Assembly: GCA_025506515.1 (NCBI GenBank)
Contig: CM046443.1
Location: 95,191,294 to 95,255,293, forward strand
From: Flaveria trinervia
Lineage: Eukaryota > Streptophyta > Magnoliopsida > Asterales > Asteraceae
Reading direction: 5' to 3'
Length of the DNA stretch: 64,000 nucleotides
Below are positions 46,403-58,029 of the stretch, in pieces; position 1 is the stretch's first letter; every line of letters begins with the position of its first letter. The position numbers and the translations under genes are program-made. The notes under the pieces are model-generated. The model was given only the letters and a program-made list of their open reading frames with translations, was not told where the DNA came from and made no database searches.

Positions 46403-47097
46403 ATTTTCTTAAAACTAATTCTTATTATTTTCTTAAAAATGTGTGTTCTAAGTTGTCTAGTCCATCATCTTCATAAGCTCATGTTTTCCTGGATTAACAA
46501 CTCTTTCTCTGAAGACTTTCCTTAGATTAATGATGATTTTATACTTCGGAAGAAAATCATACCTTCAAAATATTTAACTGTCTAGGAAATTTACCTTCGG
46601 AAGAGATTTCAATTTTATCTTCCGAAGCTTAATAGTTATCTAGACACTTACTTATTTTCAAGGACCTTTTCCTTCCGAAGCAAAAAATTAACTCTCGGAA
46701 GCTTTGTTGATCTCTATACAAAGCACTCAAGTCTTAATTCTTTCTTCCGAAGCAAAATCATCAATAATCAAGGAAATTCTTCCGAAGTCATTTTAGCTTC
46801 GGAAGCTTTTTCATTAAAACTTCGAAGATAATTAACCTTCGGAAGCTTTTTGACTTCCAAGAAAACTACTTTTTGAGCAAAAAAGTAAACTACTTTTTCA
46901 GAGGTGGGACCGACATCCGAATTTCAAAGTTTATCCTCTTTCATTAAACTTTATCTGAAATCCCTCTCTATATAAACCCAACGGTTTCCCCCTCTCTATC
47001 ATCTACTTTTCCTCCAAACCTAAAAACCCAAAATTTCTCTCTAAAATTTATTTCTTTCTTTTTTCTTCATCTCTAAACTACCTCACAATGGCTAACC
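46403..47097 (+). other. Pol to ORF3 spacer of the Sirevirus with a CTTCSGAAG array
   Basis: Non-coding. From about 46545 to 46865 it holds more than ten copies of CTTCGGAAG/CTTCCGAAG and variants in both orientations. CTATATAAACC at about 46967-46977 could be a TATA box for an internal transcript of the downstream gene. Confidence 0.7.
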
Positions 47098-50000
47098 TTG
47101 CTCACAGAAATAATCCCAACTTTACCATGCAGCTACACAGACAACACAATCAAGTTGCTCTGTTATGCTCTGAGAACGATCCTCATTTCTCAGAGGTTTG
47201 CCGTTTCTTGTCTCTGTCAACTACTTCACCTCCATGACCATTGATCCTCCACTCTATGAGGATCAGTTGCTTGAATTCTGGAAGACCTGCCAAGAGGTCA
47301 TTATGGACGGGGAGAAGGCACTGTCTGCCACAGTGCAGGGGAGAGAACAATCTTCATCACTTCGGCCATCATCAACCGACATCTTCAGCTGGATGATGAA
47401 GAAGGTGAGGTGTTTTTCCCAAAGGAAGCTGTAAATCATTCTTTTGAGCAGATGGGGTATGAGGAGATTTCTCTGTAAAGACCTTCAGGAAAGGGAAGGT
47501 CTCATCCAAAGGGAGATTCTTGCTCCATGTGGTCATTCACAGCTTATCAAACAAGCATGGTGGATGGGACCAGATCCTGAAGATCTCTCTTCATAGTCCA
47601 TGGAATGATTCAAGGGGTCAAATTCAGGTACTCTCAGTTTGTTTATACAAATTGCTTGCTAATTTAGACTCCTTAGAGTATTACATGTTTCCTAGATATG
47701 TCCAGTACATTCTTAACTGAACTGGGCTCACAGTTAAGGGAAACAGGTAACATTCTTAAATTGGGACAGATGAAGCCCGGAATCTTTAAAAACACTGAGA
47801 AAGTCCACTGTTGGATTCTCTGGGGTAGAAACAACCCTAGTCCCCAAAATGTTAGAGCTCATTGCTCAAGGTGACAACCTAGCAGTACAAGCTAGTGTTG
47901 AACCACACCTACTACTTTCCAACCACCTACACAGACTCAAATCTCCATCACCTACCAAAGAAAATCCAAACGAACCCTGCTCAGACTATTCAGTCTGTGG
48001 AGGCCCCCATACACTCACCCATACAGGAAGAAGTGGATACTGGAGCTCCCACTTCTCCTGAGGAGCAGACCACTCCCATCTTTTCAAAAGTCAGTGCTAA
48101 GGTTTCTCATGCTCAGCCTGATGAGCTCATTAGCCCTACTGCCTTAAGCCATCACTCAGAGTCTCAACACTCAAGTGATCAACCTTCAGGGGACAGTTAC
48201 CATCCCCAGCCTATAGACCTCAATCAAACAATTCCCAAACCTTGACTTCTATACTGATGGAGATCTAGGTTTTAGTGAGTATAATGAGTCTCTCTTCTTT
48301 TCCCCTACTCAAAGAGAGATGAATACTCCTAAGTCTCCTACATCTATCCCACATCAGTCACCTACAACTGAGGTGGACACTCTTGAACTTGTTCAGGATG
48401 TCCATATGGAAGAGGCTCTCACTTCTGCAAGTGATTACATCATTAAGACCTCAACCATGGCAACTCAGCCTACTGATATCTCAACTGAGACTGCCAGTAA
48501 GCAGAGGAAATCCAATGGCCAAGAACTTAGAACGGGTCATGAGAGAAAGGACTCTGGTCCAATCTTCTCCACCCCCAGTGATTCTTCTGATGAAGATGAG
48601 GGGATCTGAGACTAAAAGTGCAACAACTATCCAAAACATGCACCTATTTAGTCTCAAAGGTCAGTCACCTTGAATCTAGGTGACTACCTTAAACAATAGG
48701 ATCAATGATCAGCAACTTGAGATTTCATATCTTAAGGAAAAACTAGCTGGGAGACCCTTAAGGAGAGCTCAACCAGGAACACAAGAACCTGTGGATGTGA
48801 TTGATCTATCCTCCAGCTCACCTATGCAAGTGGGTGATGCTACCAAAAAGGGGGAGAAAGTCCTTACAAGCCACAGAACCTGGGAGTTCCTCTGAGAGAA
48901 TGGACATTGAGGACTCACCATCCTCACTTGCAACTGTGCATTCTCAGTAACCTCCTCTAGTTCACATTGATGTGGACTACACAGACTCCTTCATACAGAG
49001 TCTGTTTGGGGATGGGATACCAAGGGCTATGTCACCTTCATCATCCTTTAATCACATCATTGGATGGAGGTATGACAACAACTGGAAGGCCCTCATCATC
49101 ATAAGAGTTCAAGGACAGCAAGAAGTCTTTAATTTTCAGAACTTGGACTACTATGAAGGTCTGGATCTAGTCAACATGCCACTTGTCAACCCAAGTCAAT
49201 CAAGACAAGCTGACAGAATGGCTAAAAGAATCCAAGATAGGATCATTGCAGAGTTCAGCCTAAGAAGAAACTAAGGCAATCAGGCAATGTCATTGGTCAA
49301 CTAGATGTTAGGTAGACCCTAAGATTAGCTTCATAGGGGAAACCTTGACTGAAGGCCCAATGACAGAACCTGAGAGCCATGTCTCATCATCTCCAACTAC
49401 TGCAGAGATCCATATTCCTTCTGAGACACCTGCTGGTGAAGGTGCTTCTCAACCTCTCTTTGGCTGAGCTCAGATGCTGCAACGAGCAATGAAGGCCAAA
49501 GCTCTCTCCACCCTGAGTCACAAAGGTCTGTGAGTGACAAAGGGAAAAGAAAAATGACATCTGAGGAGATTGAGGAGGAGGAGAAGAGAGAGAGGAAAAG
49601 GAGGCTAAGGGGAGAAGGTTCCTCTACTGAGTCTTCAAGACTCATGGAGTCTGCAATCAGGGCTGCCCCCAGACCAGATACTCAGAATGATGAGTTAAGG
49701 GCAGTCAGGATCACTATCTGCAGACTAGGAACTATGACATAGATAATCATTTCTCTACCCTTAGATGAATTGAATGAGTTGGTTGATCTGGAAAGGTCAA
49801 GAGAGAAGAAGAGACAGAAGATGCAGAACTCCTAGTACAGATCAAAGAAGAAAGAAAAAGAAAAAGATTGTACAGAGGTATGTCTACCCTCTCACCAGTT
49901 CAAGAAAGCCCTGAACAAGAGGATGTGGTTCAACAAGACCTAGGTAGATAAGGAAGAAGACAGAATCAAGATGATTAACTACCTGAGTGCCACAGGTCTT

Positions 50001-50900
50001 TATCAGGCAGATGCACTCCTTCCCTTACCTTATGACTATGTTGAGTTTGAGTATTTAAAACAACTTGAGCTTGAGTTAGTCAAGGAAAGAAAGACAACAA
50101 AGAGGAAGATGAGGGAAGAAGCTGCAAAGTCAAGAGCCATCATCCAAAAAGCATGAAGAAGTCTGCTGATAGGCAGAGAATGATGAGCTTCTTGAAGCTG
50201 TATGGATTCTCCGAAAGGAGACTTGGACCCATGTCTCTATCCACTATGGATGAGCATATCAGGGTAATCAAGCAGAAGATTAAGAGTGGAGTGCTCGCTG
50301 ACTTTACACTCCACTCCAAGTCAGGCCCCACCTGAAGTGGAGGTTAAGGTTGAACAAACAGACACAACACAACCCGGACCTCCTGCTAATGCTCAGCAAG
50401 CTTCTTCTGATCCACAGCAGGGTCAACTCCCTCTCCTTCTGAGCCTGAGAGAGAGGAAGTCCCAACTGAGAGAGACAGTGAAGATCAATCTGGTGCTACA
50501 GGCCAGTCTTCTCAGTTAAAATTTGGAAAGAGAAGAGAAGATGGCTTCTAAATCAAAGTCTAAAAAGAGAAGAAGCCTGCATCCTTTCTGAACCTCAGGA
50601 TGAGTCAGAACATCCTGAGGATGTGCAGCTAGAGGATGCTCAACCAACTCCAACTTTAGTAGCTCCTCTAGCATCAGAAGACCCATCTTTTCTTGGACAT
50701 ACACCACAAATCCAGAAAGGTGCATGTTATTAGAGATCAAGGCATTGAAGACATTTATACATGGCAAGATATGTTTTAGTTGCCTCTACATGACCTCTTT
50801 GACATGAGAAGACACTTTGACAGCCTGAAGGATCCTGATCATCTTATGAAGAAAGGAATGGTGATCATCCTAATGAGGATTGTTATATCTGAAGTTTTCT
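47098..50900 (+). pseudogene. Sirevirus post-pol gene region (env-like position)
   Basis: Opens MANLAHRNNPNFTMQLHRQH at 47098; after a frameshift near 47205 it continues NYFTSMTIDPPLYEDQLLEF. Further fragments are Ser/Pro/Thr-rich (about 47850-48610), then hydrophilic and coiled-coil-like with Lys/Glu/Arg runs (about 49530-50330). The position is that of the env-like gene of some Sireviruses such as SIRE1, but I see no signal peptide, membrane segment or fusion-peptide-like stretch. I therefore call it only a post-pol gene. Frames are interrupted at least eight times; the end is unclear. Confidence 0.55.
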
Positions 50901-50919
50901 AAGTGTTTTGGTAGCATCA

Positions 50920-50933
50920 GCCTAGGGGGAGTT
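50920..50933 (+). other. Sirevirus polypurine tract
   Basis: CCTAGGGGGAGTT immediately before the 3' LTR. A similar AAAAAGGGGGAGAAAG at about 48846 could act as an extra internal tract. Confidence 0.65.
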
Positions 50934-51726
50934 TGTAGAGATTAATGAAGAGGCTGATGCAACCTAAACATCTTTAGTCTTTCCTGCATGCTGCACAGTG
51001 CATTGAAGTGGAATGCTTTGGAAGTTTTTTCACATGCAACAAAATACTCTAAGTGTGAAATCTTCCGAAGCCAAGACCAACATCTTCCGAAGCCAAAGAT
51101 GAAGTTTTCCGAAGCCTCAGAGACAAAGTCTTCCGAAGCTTCAAGTTCATGAAGACAGATTTCTTCCGAAGACTTTTAAGATATGCTTTATCTGATGTAC
51201 TGTTCCATAAAGCTGGACACCTTTCCGTTGCAACTCTGCAAGTCCAACTAATATGGTTTGGTGAAAAGGTCCATGCTTTTAGTAATTGTACATTGAGGTC
51301 TTGAGTCTATAACTTTCTACTTTATGTACTTTATCCTTTTCGTAATAGATAATGATGTGAGCTATGGCATGTCATAGTCACTAGTCAAAAGGCAATCTGC
51401 CTTTTGACTCTACAATTGATTTTGTGTGTGTCTAGTCAATTGTATCCAGCTGGCTTTCAAAGTATAGCCAGCTGTAGGATGTTGTATAAGTATCTCATGT
51501 TCTTGTATCTTTTACATATGCTTTGTAACACTTGTAATAGAACATAGAGAAAGCAATATACTACATTCTTGAAAACCATACACCTGTGTTCTTTATGTTC
51601 TGTCTCTTACATTACTTGTGTTCTTAGTGTCTTATCTTGGTTAATCCAGTTTACTGTTTGATTAAAGTTTGGTTAATCTCCTCTTTGGTTGTTATGTTGT
51701 AATTCACACCCTTCAACGATCCTACA
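50934..51726 (+). repeat. 3' LTR of the Sirevirus-like element
   Basis: 793 bases, collinear with the 5' LTR, ending GATCCTACA before the ATCCC duplication. All five CTTCCGAAG motifs and both hairpins are present. Confidence 0.92.
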
Positions 51727-52467
51727 ATCCCCAAACTGATGGTCAGTCAGAAGGGACCATTCAGATATTGGAAGACATGCTTCGAGCATGTGTGATTGAT
51801 TTTAGGGGAAGTTGGGATGACCACTTACCGTTAGCTGAATTCTCATACAACAACAGCTATCATGCCAGCATTGGTATGCCACCATATGAGATGCTATACA
51901 GGAGATGCAGAACACCCATTTGTTGGGGTGAGATTGGTTAGAAGAAATTAGGGAGCGTCAAGGTAATCGAGGCTACGACTGAGAAGCTTGAGAAGATCAA
52001 AGCTTTCATGAAGACAGCCAAAGATAGACAGAAGTCGTATGCTGATAAACGACGCAGACCGATTGAATTCTAGGTGGGTGACCGGGTTATGTTGAAGGTC
52101 TCACCTTGGTTCCGAAAGCGGGGCAAGTTGAGCCCGAGATACATAGGCTCTTTCCGAATCGTTGCTCGAGTATGAGAGGTGACCAGATTGGAGTTAAGTG
52201 AAATTCACCTGACATTCCATGTATTTCATCTGAGGAAATGTTTGGCAGATGAAGATATGATTGTTCCACTGGAGGATATCAAAGTAGACGAACGGCTCAA
52301 TTATGTGGAGCACCCAGTGGCAATCATCGATCGAAAAAGAGAAAAGGCTGAGAAATAAAGTGGTTCCTCTTGTGCGTGTACAGTGGAAGCACATGAAGGG
52401 ATCCGAGTCAACGTGAGAGACTGATGAAGAAATGAGACAGCATTATCCACGTTTGTTCGAGGAATAA
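51727..52467 (+). pseudogene. Tekay-2 pol, part 2 (end of integrase and C-terminal tail)
   Basis: Resumes at PQTDGQSEGTIQILEDMLRA directly after the copia TSD, giving the catalytic Glu, then LPLAEFSYNNSYHASIGMPP, ADKRRRPIEF and VGDRVMLKVSPWFRKRGKLS. The tail ends HYPRLFEE (TAA 52465-52467), the chromodomain-type end of chromoviruses. Breaks: TAG near 51940, TAG near 52072, TGA near 52175 and a frameshift near 52350. Confidence 0.85.
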
Positions 52468-52489
52468 CAGGTTTCGGGGACGAAACCTA

Positions 52490-52506
52490 TTTAAGGGGGG
52501 TGGACT
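52490..52506 (+). other. Tekay-2 polypurine tract
   Basis: TTTAAGGGGGGTGGACT directly before the 3' LTR. Confidence 0.75.
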
Positions 52507-54584
52507 TGTAACACCGGTTATTTATTTATTTTGAAGCCGACGAATAAAGAAGAAAAAAAATAAAGTTCAAAGTCGAGACCAAACTCTCCAAAGAGAGAAA
52601 GTTGGGTAAGTGGGGGTATATAAAGGGAGAGGGCAGCCATTACCCTCTCCCCATACCCACATTTTCAGCTAACAAAAGAAGAGAGGATAGAAAGAAGAGA
52701 AAAGAGGAAGAAGTATTGGTTTGGGTTGGTTCGAGTGACCAAAATCATTGAGAAGTGAGTCAAATTGAAGATCTTCTCATCGTGGTCGTTTGTGTTAGTT
52801 CTAGGACCCCTCCTTTAAACGTTTTTGAATGATTCGAGGCTAGAAAACATCTGAAAATCTGGTTTTGAGTGTGTGCATGTTTGACCCGTTTGTGTATGTG
52901 TATGTGTGTGTATGATTCGTTTGAGCCTTGCTTGTGAGCTTGTGTGTGCTTGAATGGTGTTGTGGTATGCATCCCTAAGGTTTAGGATGGTTTATTTGGG
53001 CTTAGAATGGGTTTAGATGAGCTTGGAGGTCGAAAATGGCAGATTGGGTTCGGGATGAATTGTATTCTGCATCAGCTAGGGCTAGGCGACTGACTGGACG
53101 CCATACGGCCGAATGGGGTGCGATTGAGGTTCATTCGCACGATCGGGGCCTGTCGCATGGGGAGTCATGCGATTGAGGGTCCAGTCGCATGAGGTTCATC
53201 CGCATTAGTCCATTCGCACGATTGGGTGTTCATTCGCATGGGACTCTTCCGCATTGTGTCCATTCGCATTAGTTTCATTCGCACGATTGGGTGTTCATTC
53301 GCATAAGTGTTCATCCTCATTGGTTCAATCGCATGATGTTCAGTCACCTAGAGGCCATGCAACTGAAGGGTGTCTGTACGCCTGAATAGGGATGTTGCAC
53401 CCGAGGAGAAGTGTAGATTAACTTTTGACTTTCGGGGGAAAGTGCAGATGTAAGTTTTGACGTAAAGGTTCCCGTAAGAGCATGTAAGATGACGATTGAG
53501 GCCTTAGAGAGCATGTTGGGCATGATGATGATGTTGCATGGTTATGCATGTTATGTATGTATGATGTTTCCATGTATGATGTTGATGACTGTGTATGTTA
53601 TGTTCCTTATTATGATGTATGTTTATCTTTCCTGCGGCTTTACGTTGAATGTTAATGAATGAAATGAAGTATTATGTAACGTAAAGTGAGAGATAATGAA
53701 AGAGGAACATGAAGTAAGAATGCATGCATTAATGAACGATGAAGTAATGAAAGTCTTGCAAGCACTGGATGTCGGGACACGCCATTAAGGTGTTAACCCT
53801 ATGGTGTGCGGGTTCGCTACCCCGGGAGGATGCACATCGGGGTCTTTCTTTGTGATTTACCATATGGATAAACCATTGTTGTGTGACTTAGGTGTTGTGA
53901 CCATTTGGTGCCGAGCACCACCGATGAAGGTCTTTTATAGGCTTAGGTCCAGTACCACGAGAATGAAGGGCACAGCCTATGACAATGGTATACCTGAACT
54001 TTACCTTAGGTGCTGTGACCATTTGGTGCCGAGCACCACCGATAAAGGTCTGTTATAGGCTTAGGTCCAGTACCACGAGAATGAAGGGTAAAGTTCATGG
54101 TGATGACGAAAGAAAAAGATGTAATGATGAACGAACAAATGAAAGTAAGATGAATGAATGAGCGGAAGTTAATGAACGATGAAGATGATAATTATTATCT
54201 ATGTGTACGTATGATGTATGATCGCATGAACGTAAAGAAAGGTTTTAACGAAAAAAAAGTATATTTTATTTTATAAAACTAGAACTCACTCAGCAACGCT
54301 GACTTTGATGTGTTTCCAGTTGGCAGGTAATGATTGCTGAGGATGGCACGAGGTGGCTACTCAGCTCTTTTGGATGGCATTCTTTTGTTAATGTTTTTGC
54401 ATTGTAATGCGAACGAATGATGTTTTGAAATGAACGCTTGTATTAACTTGCAAAAGCATTTGTAATGATATGAAAAGTTATTTTTATGTTTCCGCTGCCA
54501 CGTTTTATGAATGATTAAATGTAAGTTCTATGTTTTATGTGCGATGAGGATCCAAATGTAGGCGTCCGGTAACGGGGCCTTACA
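52507..54584 (+). repeat. 3' LTR of Tekay-2
   Basis: 2,078 bases, collinear with 33119-35190, same internal repeats; followed by ATAAT and the rest of the family X LTR. Confidence 0.93.
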
Positions 54585-54589
54585 ATAAT

Positions 54590-54757
54590 ACTAGAAAATT
54601 AAGTCATTACAATACAACAAATATTTAAACAACAACATAAGATACTTATTTAACTAAGTCCAAGTCTTATATGAGCAAGAAAAATTCCTCAAGTAGCAAT
54701 CCTGAAACATATTAAAAATAAAGGGTCAACTTGGAAGTTGGTGAGTTTCCATGGGTA

Positions 54758-54814
<57 letters not shown>

Positions 54815-56475
54815 ATATATATATAATATTACAAGTAGCAATTCATGTCAATGGTTATTAATTATGCATGTTTATAGAACACATATAGCTACAATCAAAC
54901 CTTGACCAAGAATAAGTTTACAAGTTTATAACGATTAGTTATGTGTACTCGGTTCCCATGATAAACAAGTCATACGTCATCAGGAGCCGGCAATACATCG
55001 ACTTTAGCACCAAATAGGCTTGTCAGACCCATAGATCTATGATGTCGTCAGGCTATCAATAGTTAATGATTGTCAACATATAATGTATTTCATAAAACCC
55101 TCACTAGGGGTGTTGATGGGGTAATTTAATTGGGTTTCGGGTTTATCGGTTCGGGTTATTCGGGTTTTCTAATGCTGAAAGTCTACCCGAAACCCGACCC
55201 GAATAACAATCGGTTTAATCGGTTTTAGGTTGTTCAGGTAACGGGTTCTTCAGATCGGTATCGGGTATTAAACAATAGACTCAGTTTAGTTGATTTTAGT
55301 GAGTTTTCAATTGAAATTTTATAATATTAGTGGACTTAAATTAGTTTACTTATATAGTTTATAAAATGTGCTTTAATATATATTTATATACAAACAATTT
55401 GATCAATTTGGACAATCTAAACAAGTGTATACATATAATTTACTTAATTATAATATGGGTTGATCATGTTATTCGGATTTTAGGTTAATTGGTTCGGGTT
55501 ATTCGGGTTTTTGAGGTTTGAAAGTTTATTCGAAACTCGACCCGAATAAGAATCGGTTTTCAGGTTGTTCGGGTAACGGGTTGTTTGGGTCGGGTTTCTT
55601 CGGGTATAGGTGGGGTCGGATCGGGCGGGTTAATTGGGTACGGATAAAATCAACGGGCCTAACCCTCACTATAATACAAAACCATGACAAAAAGTAAAGA
55701 TGAATGCATGTGCGTTACAAGTATAAAAAGTTTACAAGTGTAAGTTGATAAGGTTAACATGCTTCACCCCAAAAGGTGTGAAATAAAGTTAAAAGGGAGC
55801 ATGGAAAACTCACATTGTATAATGATGATTGTAGAGTACACATGAAAACTTGGATGTTAAGAGTCAAAGGTGATGTCCTAAAGGATAAAAAACAATAACC
55901 TGAGGTTGGAATTCATTACAAGAAGTTAGGCCAATAGATAATGCCAAAAAAGTGAAAGGTCGATTGAAAAAGGATTATTACACCAATTTTAGTTTTTGAA
56001 CAGAATGTTTGGTACGTGTTTAAATAGGTTTTAAAAATAGAAAACGGTTTCATAAAATTATAAAAATTTATAGTTGACTAGCGTAGAGTCTTCCGGACAA
56101 CTTTAGTTCAGAAACATTTTTATTAAAAGATCCGTAATAGGTCTAGATAGCAGCACAAGATAGAAGGTGTTGAAATGCGCACTTATCTTGTGAAGGCTAT
56201 TGTTGAGTCGTCCGATTGAGTTTGAAGACGTATAAACTGTAGTTGAAAAGATTATTGATGAACGTAATATTGGAGTCTGATTTTACTTCAATTAGTTTTT
56301 TATGATCAAGTTATGGTTATTTTAAGTCAGACTATATTCACCAATTATGTAGTAAGGCATTTATGTGCATTTTTAAAATTGCTAAAGCATGAAAACAGGT
56401 TAGAAGAAATTTATTATGTCGATATATGATATATTAGACTTCATTTGAGTTATATAAAAAAATATTCCAAGAGTT
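54590..56475 (-). repeat. Family X LTR, second piece (truncated)
   Basis: Aligns with the solo LTR from about 28820 to 30090. It contains a TA microsatellite (54761-54823), the hAT-type MITE, and the shared LTR blocks (55027-55066, 55753-55772). Similarity ends near 56475, where a piece of Tekay-3 LTR begins, so the remaining 0.9 kb of the LTR is missing. Confidence 0.8.
55106..55662. mobile_element. hAT-type MITE with TCGGGTT repeats
   Basis: 557 bases between perfect 8-bp duplications CCCTCACT (55098-55105, 55663-55670). Ends AGGGGTGTTGAT and ATCAACGGGCCTAA are imperfect inverted repeats. The interior is rich in GGGTTATTCGGGTTTT-like motifs. No coding capacity. The matching position in the solo LTR at 28701 lacks it. 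Confidence 0.8.
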
Positions 56476-56774
56476 TTGTGTCATTAATTGGATTATTATC
56501 ATCGTTTGTAACCGAATCCCTTCATGACATAGCCACGACTTGTTCTACAATCTAATACCAACAATTCGAACTCGAACACGTAAGTCTCACACATCAATAC
56601 ACTCGGTGTCACTTAGGGATTAAAAGCCCCAAAATTAATTTCATAAACATAATCGAATTGGGGTTAATTTGGACACAATTGAATCTAGGGTTCTTAAGAT
56701 TTGGGGAATTTTCTTTAAATGGGTTTATAACAATTCAAAACCAATATAAACCACGGCCAAGGCCTTGGTTCACT
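56476..56774 (+). repeat. Tekay-3 5' LTR fragment, ending inside the tRNA-like module
   Basis: Matches about 6890-7194 of the Tekay-1 LTR, with AAAAGCCCC and GGGTTCTTAAGATTTGGGG as clear anchors. It stops at CCTTGGTTCACTGG (56761-56774), the A box of the tRNA-like module. Confidence 0.75.
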
Positions 56775-56775
56775 G

Positions 56776-57980
56776 GTACCGATAGATGTATATGGACCTG
56801 CATGGTCAATATTAGTGGCCTGGAATGAAGAAAGACATAGCGACTTATGTAGCTAAGTGCCTTACGTGTACAAAGGTTAAAGCCAAACATCAACGTCCAA
56901 GTGGATTACTAGAAAACCCGAGATTCCTATGTGGAAATAGGAACACATATCCATGGACTTCATAACTAAACTACCCCGTACCTCTCGAGGTCATCATAGC
57001 ATATGGGTGATCGTTGACCAATTGACCAAGTAGGCACATTTTATACCCATACGTGACACTTACAAGACATTAAGATCGGCTCGTATATATATTGATGAAA
57101 TTGTAAGTTGTCATAGGGTACCTTTGCACATCATATCCAACCGAGACGCTTGTTTCACTTCGCATTTTTGGTCGTCTATGCAAGAACTCTTGGGTACTCA
57201 ATTGGATCTAAGCACGGCTTACCATCCTCAAACAGACAGTCAAATCGAGCAAACCATCCAAACCTTGGAAGATTTGCTACGAATTTGTGTCCTTGACTTT
57301 GATGGTGACTGGGATACGCATTTACCGCTCGCGGAATTTTCGTATAACAATAGTTATCACTCGAGTATCAAGATGGCACCTTTTGAAGAGCTTTATGCTC
57401 GTAAATGGTCATTTATCGATATGTTGGACTGACATTGGTGAAAACTTCATCACTGGTCCTGAACTTACACAAGAAATGATTGACAAAGTCTCCATAATTC
57501 GTAAGAACCTTGAAATAGCAAGAAGTCAACAAAAGAGCTATGTCGATAAGCAACGTAAGCCATTGAAATTTCAAGTTGGGGACATGGTTCTTCTTAAGGT
57601 CTCATCGTGGAAGGGCGTTCTTTGCTTTGGAAAGAAGGGTAAACTAGCTCAAAGATTTGCAGGATATTTTAAGATTCTAAAAAGGATCGGTGACTTATAA
57701 ACTGGAACTACCTTCCAATCTTGGTGAAGTTCATCATGTTTTCTATGTCTTAAATTTGAGAAAGTGTTTGGCCAATGAAAGTCTGCATGTTCCGTTAGAC
57801 GAAATCCAAACCGACGAGTCATTACACTTTTTTGAGAAACCCGTTGAAATCATGGATCACATTATGAAGAAGACGAGAACCACATCCCAATCGTAAGGTT
57901 CGCTGGAAGAATAAGCGTGGAGCTGAGTTTACTGGGTGCCTGAGGAGCATATGATGAAAAGTACTCGTTTTATTCGTATA
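56776..57980 (+). pseudogene. Tekay-3 integrase remnant
   Basis: Begins MYMDLHGQY just after the deletion junction, with GMKKDIATYVAKCLTCTKVK (zinc region), WVIVDQLTK near 57003, then IISNRDACFTSHFWSSMQEL at 57127 and AYHPQTDSQIEQTIQTLEDL at 57220. In the core, one conserved Asp has become Asn (SNRDACF where Tekay-1 has SDRDARF). The C-terminal part gives MVLLKVSSWKGVLCFGKKGK. Breaks: TAG near 56817 and 57031, a frameshift near 57410, one near 57690 and one near 57895. Similarity to the Tekay-1 integrase is high throughout. Confidence 0.85.
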
Positions 57981-58029
57981 GTTTTATTTTTCATAATTTC
58001 GAGACGAAATTCTTATAAGTTGGGGAGAC

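Larger units (their letters stand above)
39367..51726 (+). mobile_element. Sirevirus-like (Maximus/SIRE) Ty1/copia element inside Tekay-2
   Basis: LTRs of about 0.8 kb (39367-40164, 50934-51726) with TSD ATCCC (39362-39366, 51727-51731). Copia gene order: gag, protease, integrase, RT, RNase H, then a long region between pol and the 3' LTR. A large Gag with two CCHC knuckles, a long post-pol region, an extra internal purine tract and arrays of CTTCCGAAG quasi-palindromes fit the Sirevirus lineage as described in plants. The LTRs differ by scattered changes; pol has many breaks, so the element is non-autonomous. Confidence 0.92.
33119..54584 (+). mobile_element. Tekay-2: chromovirus-like Ty3/gypsy element, split by a Sirevirus
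   Basis: LTRs of about 2.07 kb (33119-35190, 52507-54584), TGTAACACCGG...GGGGCCTTACA, with TSD ATAAT (33114-33118, 54585-54589). The PBS is for initiator tRNA-Met. Gag has three cysteine knuckles; pol is in gypsy order. A copia element cuts the integrase at 39366/51727. The LTRs differ from those of Tekay-1 almost throughout, so this is a separate family. Coding regions are broken in many places. Confidence 0.93.

Noticed and set aside
47098..50900. Series of hydrophilic frames that might be a host gene
   Set aside because: They lie between copia pol and its 3' LTR, follow the element's strand, and fit the post-pol region of Sireviruses.
55140..55620. TCGGGTT repeats resembling telomere sequence
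   Set aside because: Plant telomere repeat is TTTAGGG; these are irregular, lie inside a MITE with its own target duplication, and form no array.
28701..56475. The two minus-strand family X LTRs as the pair of one element
   Set aside because: The left copy has its own perfect CCATA duplication on both sides, so it is a solo LTR.
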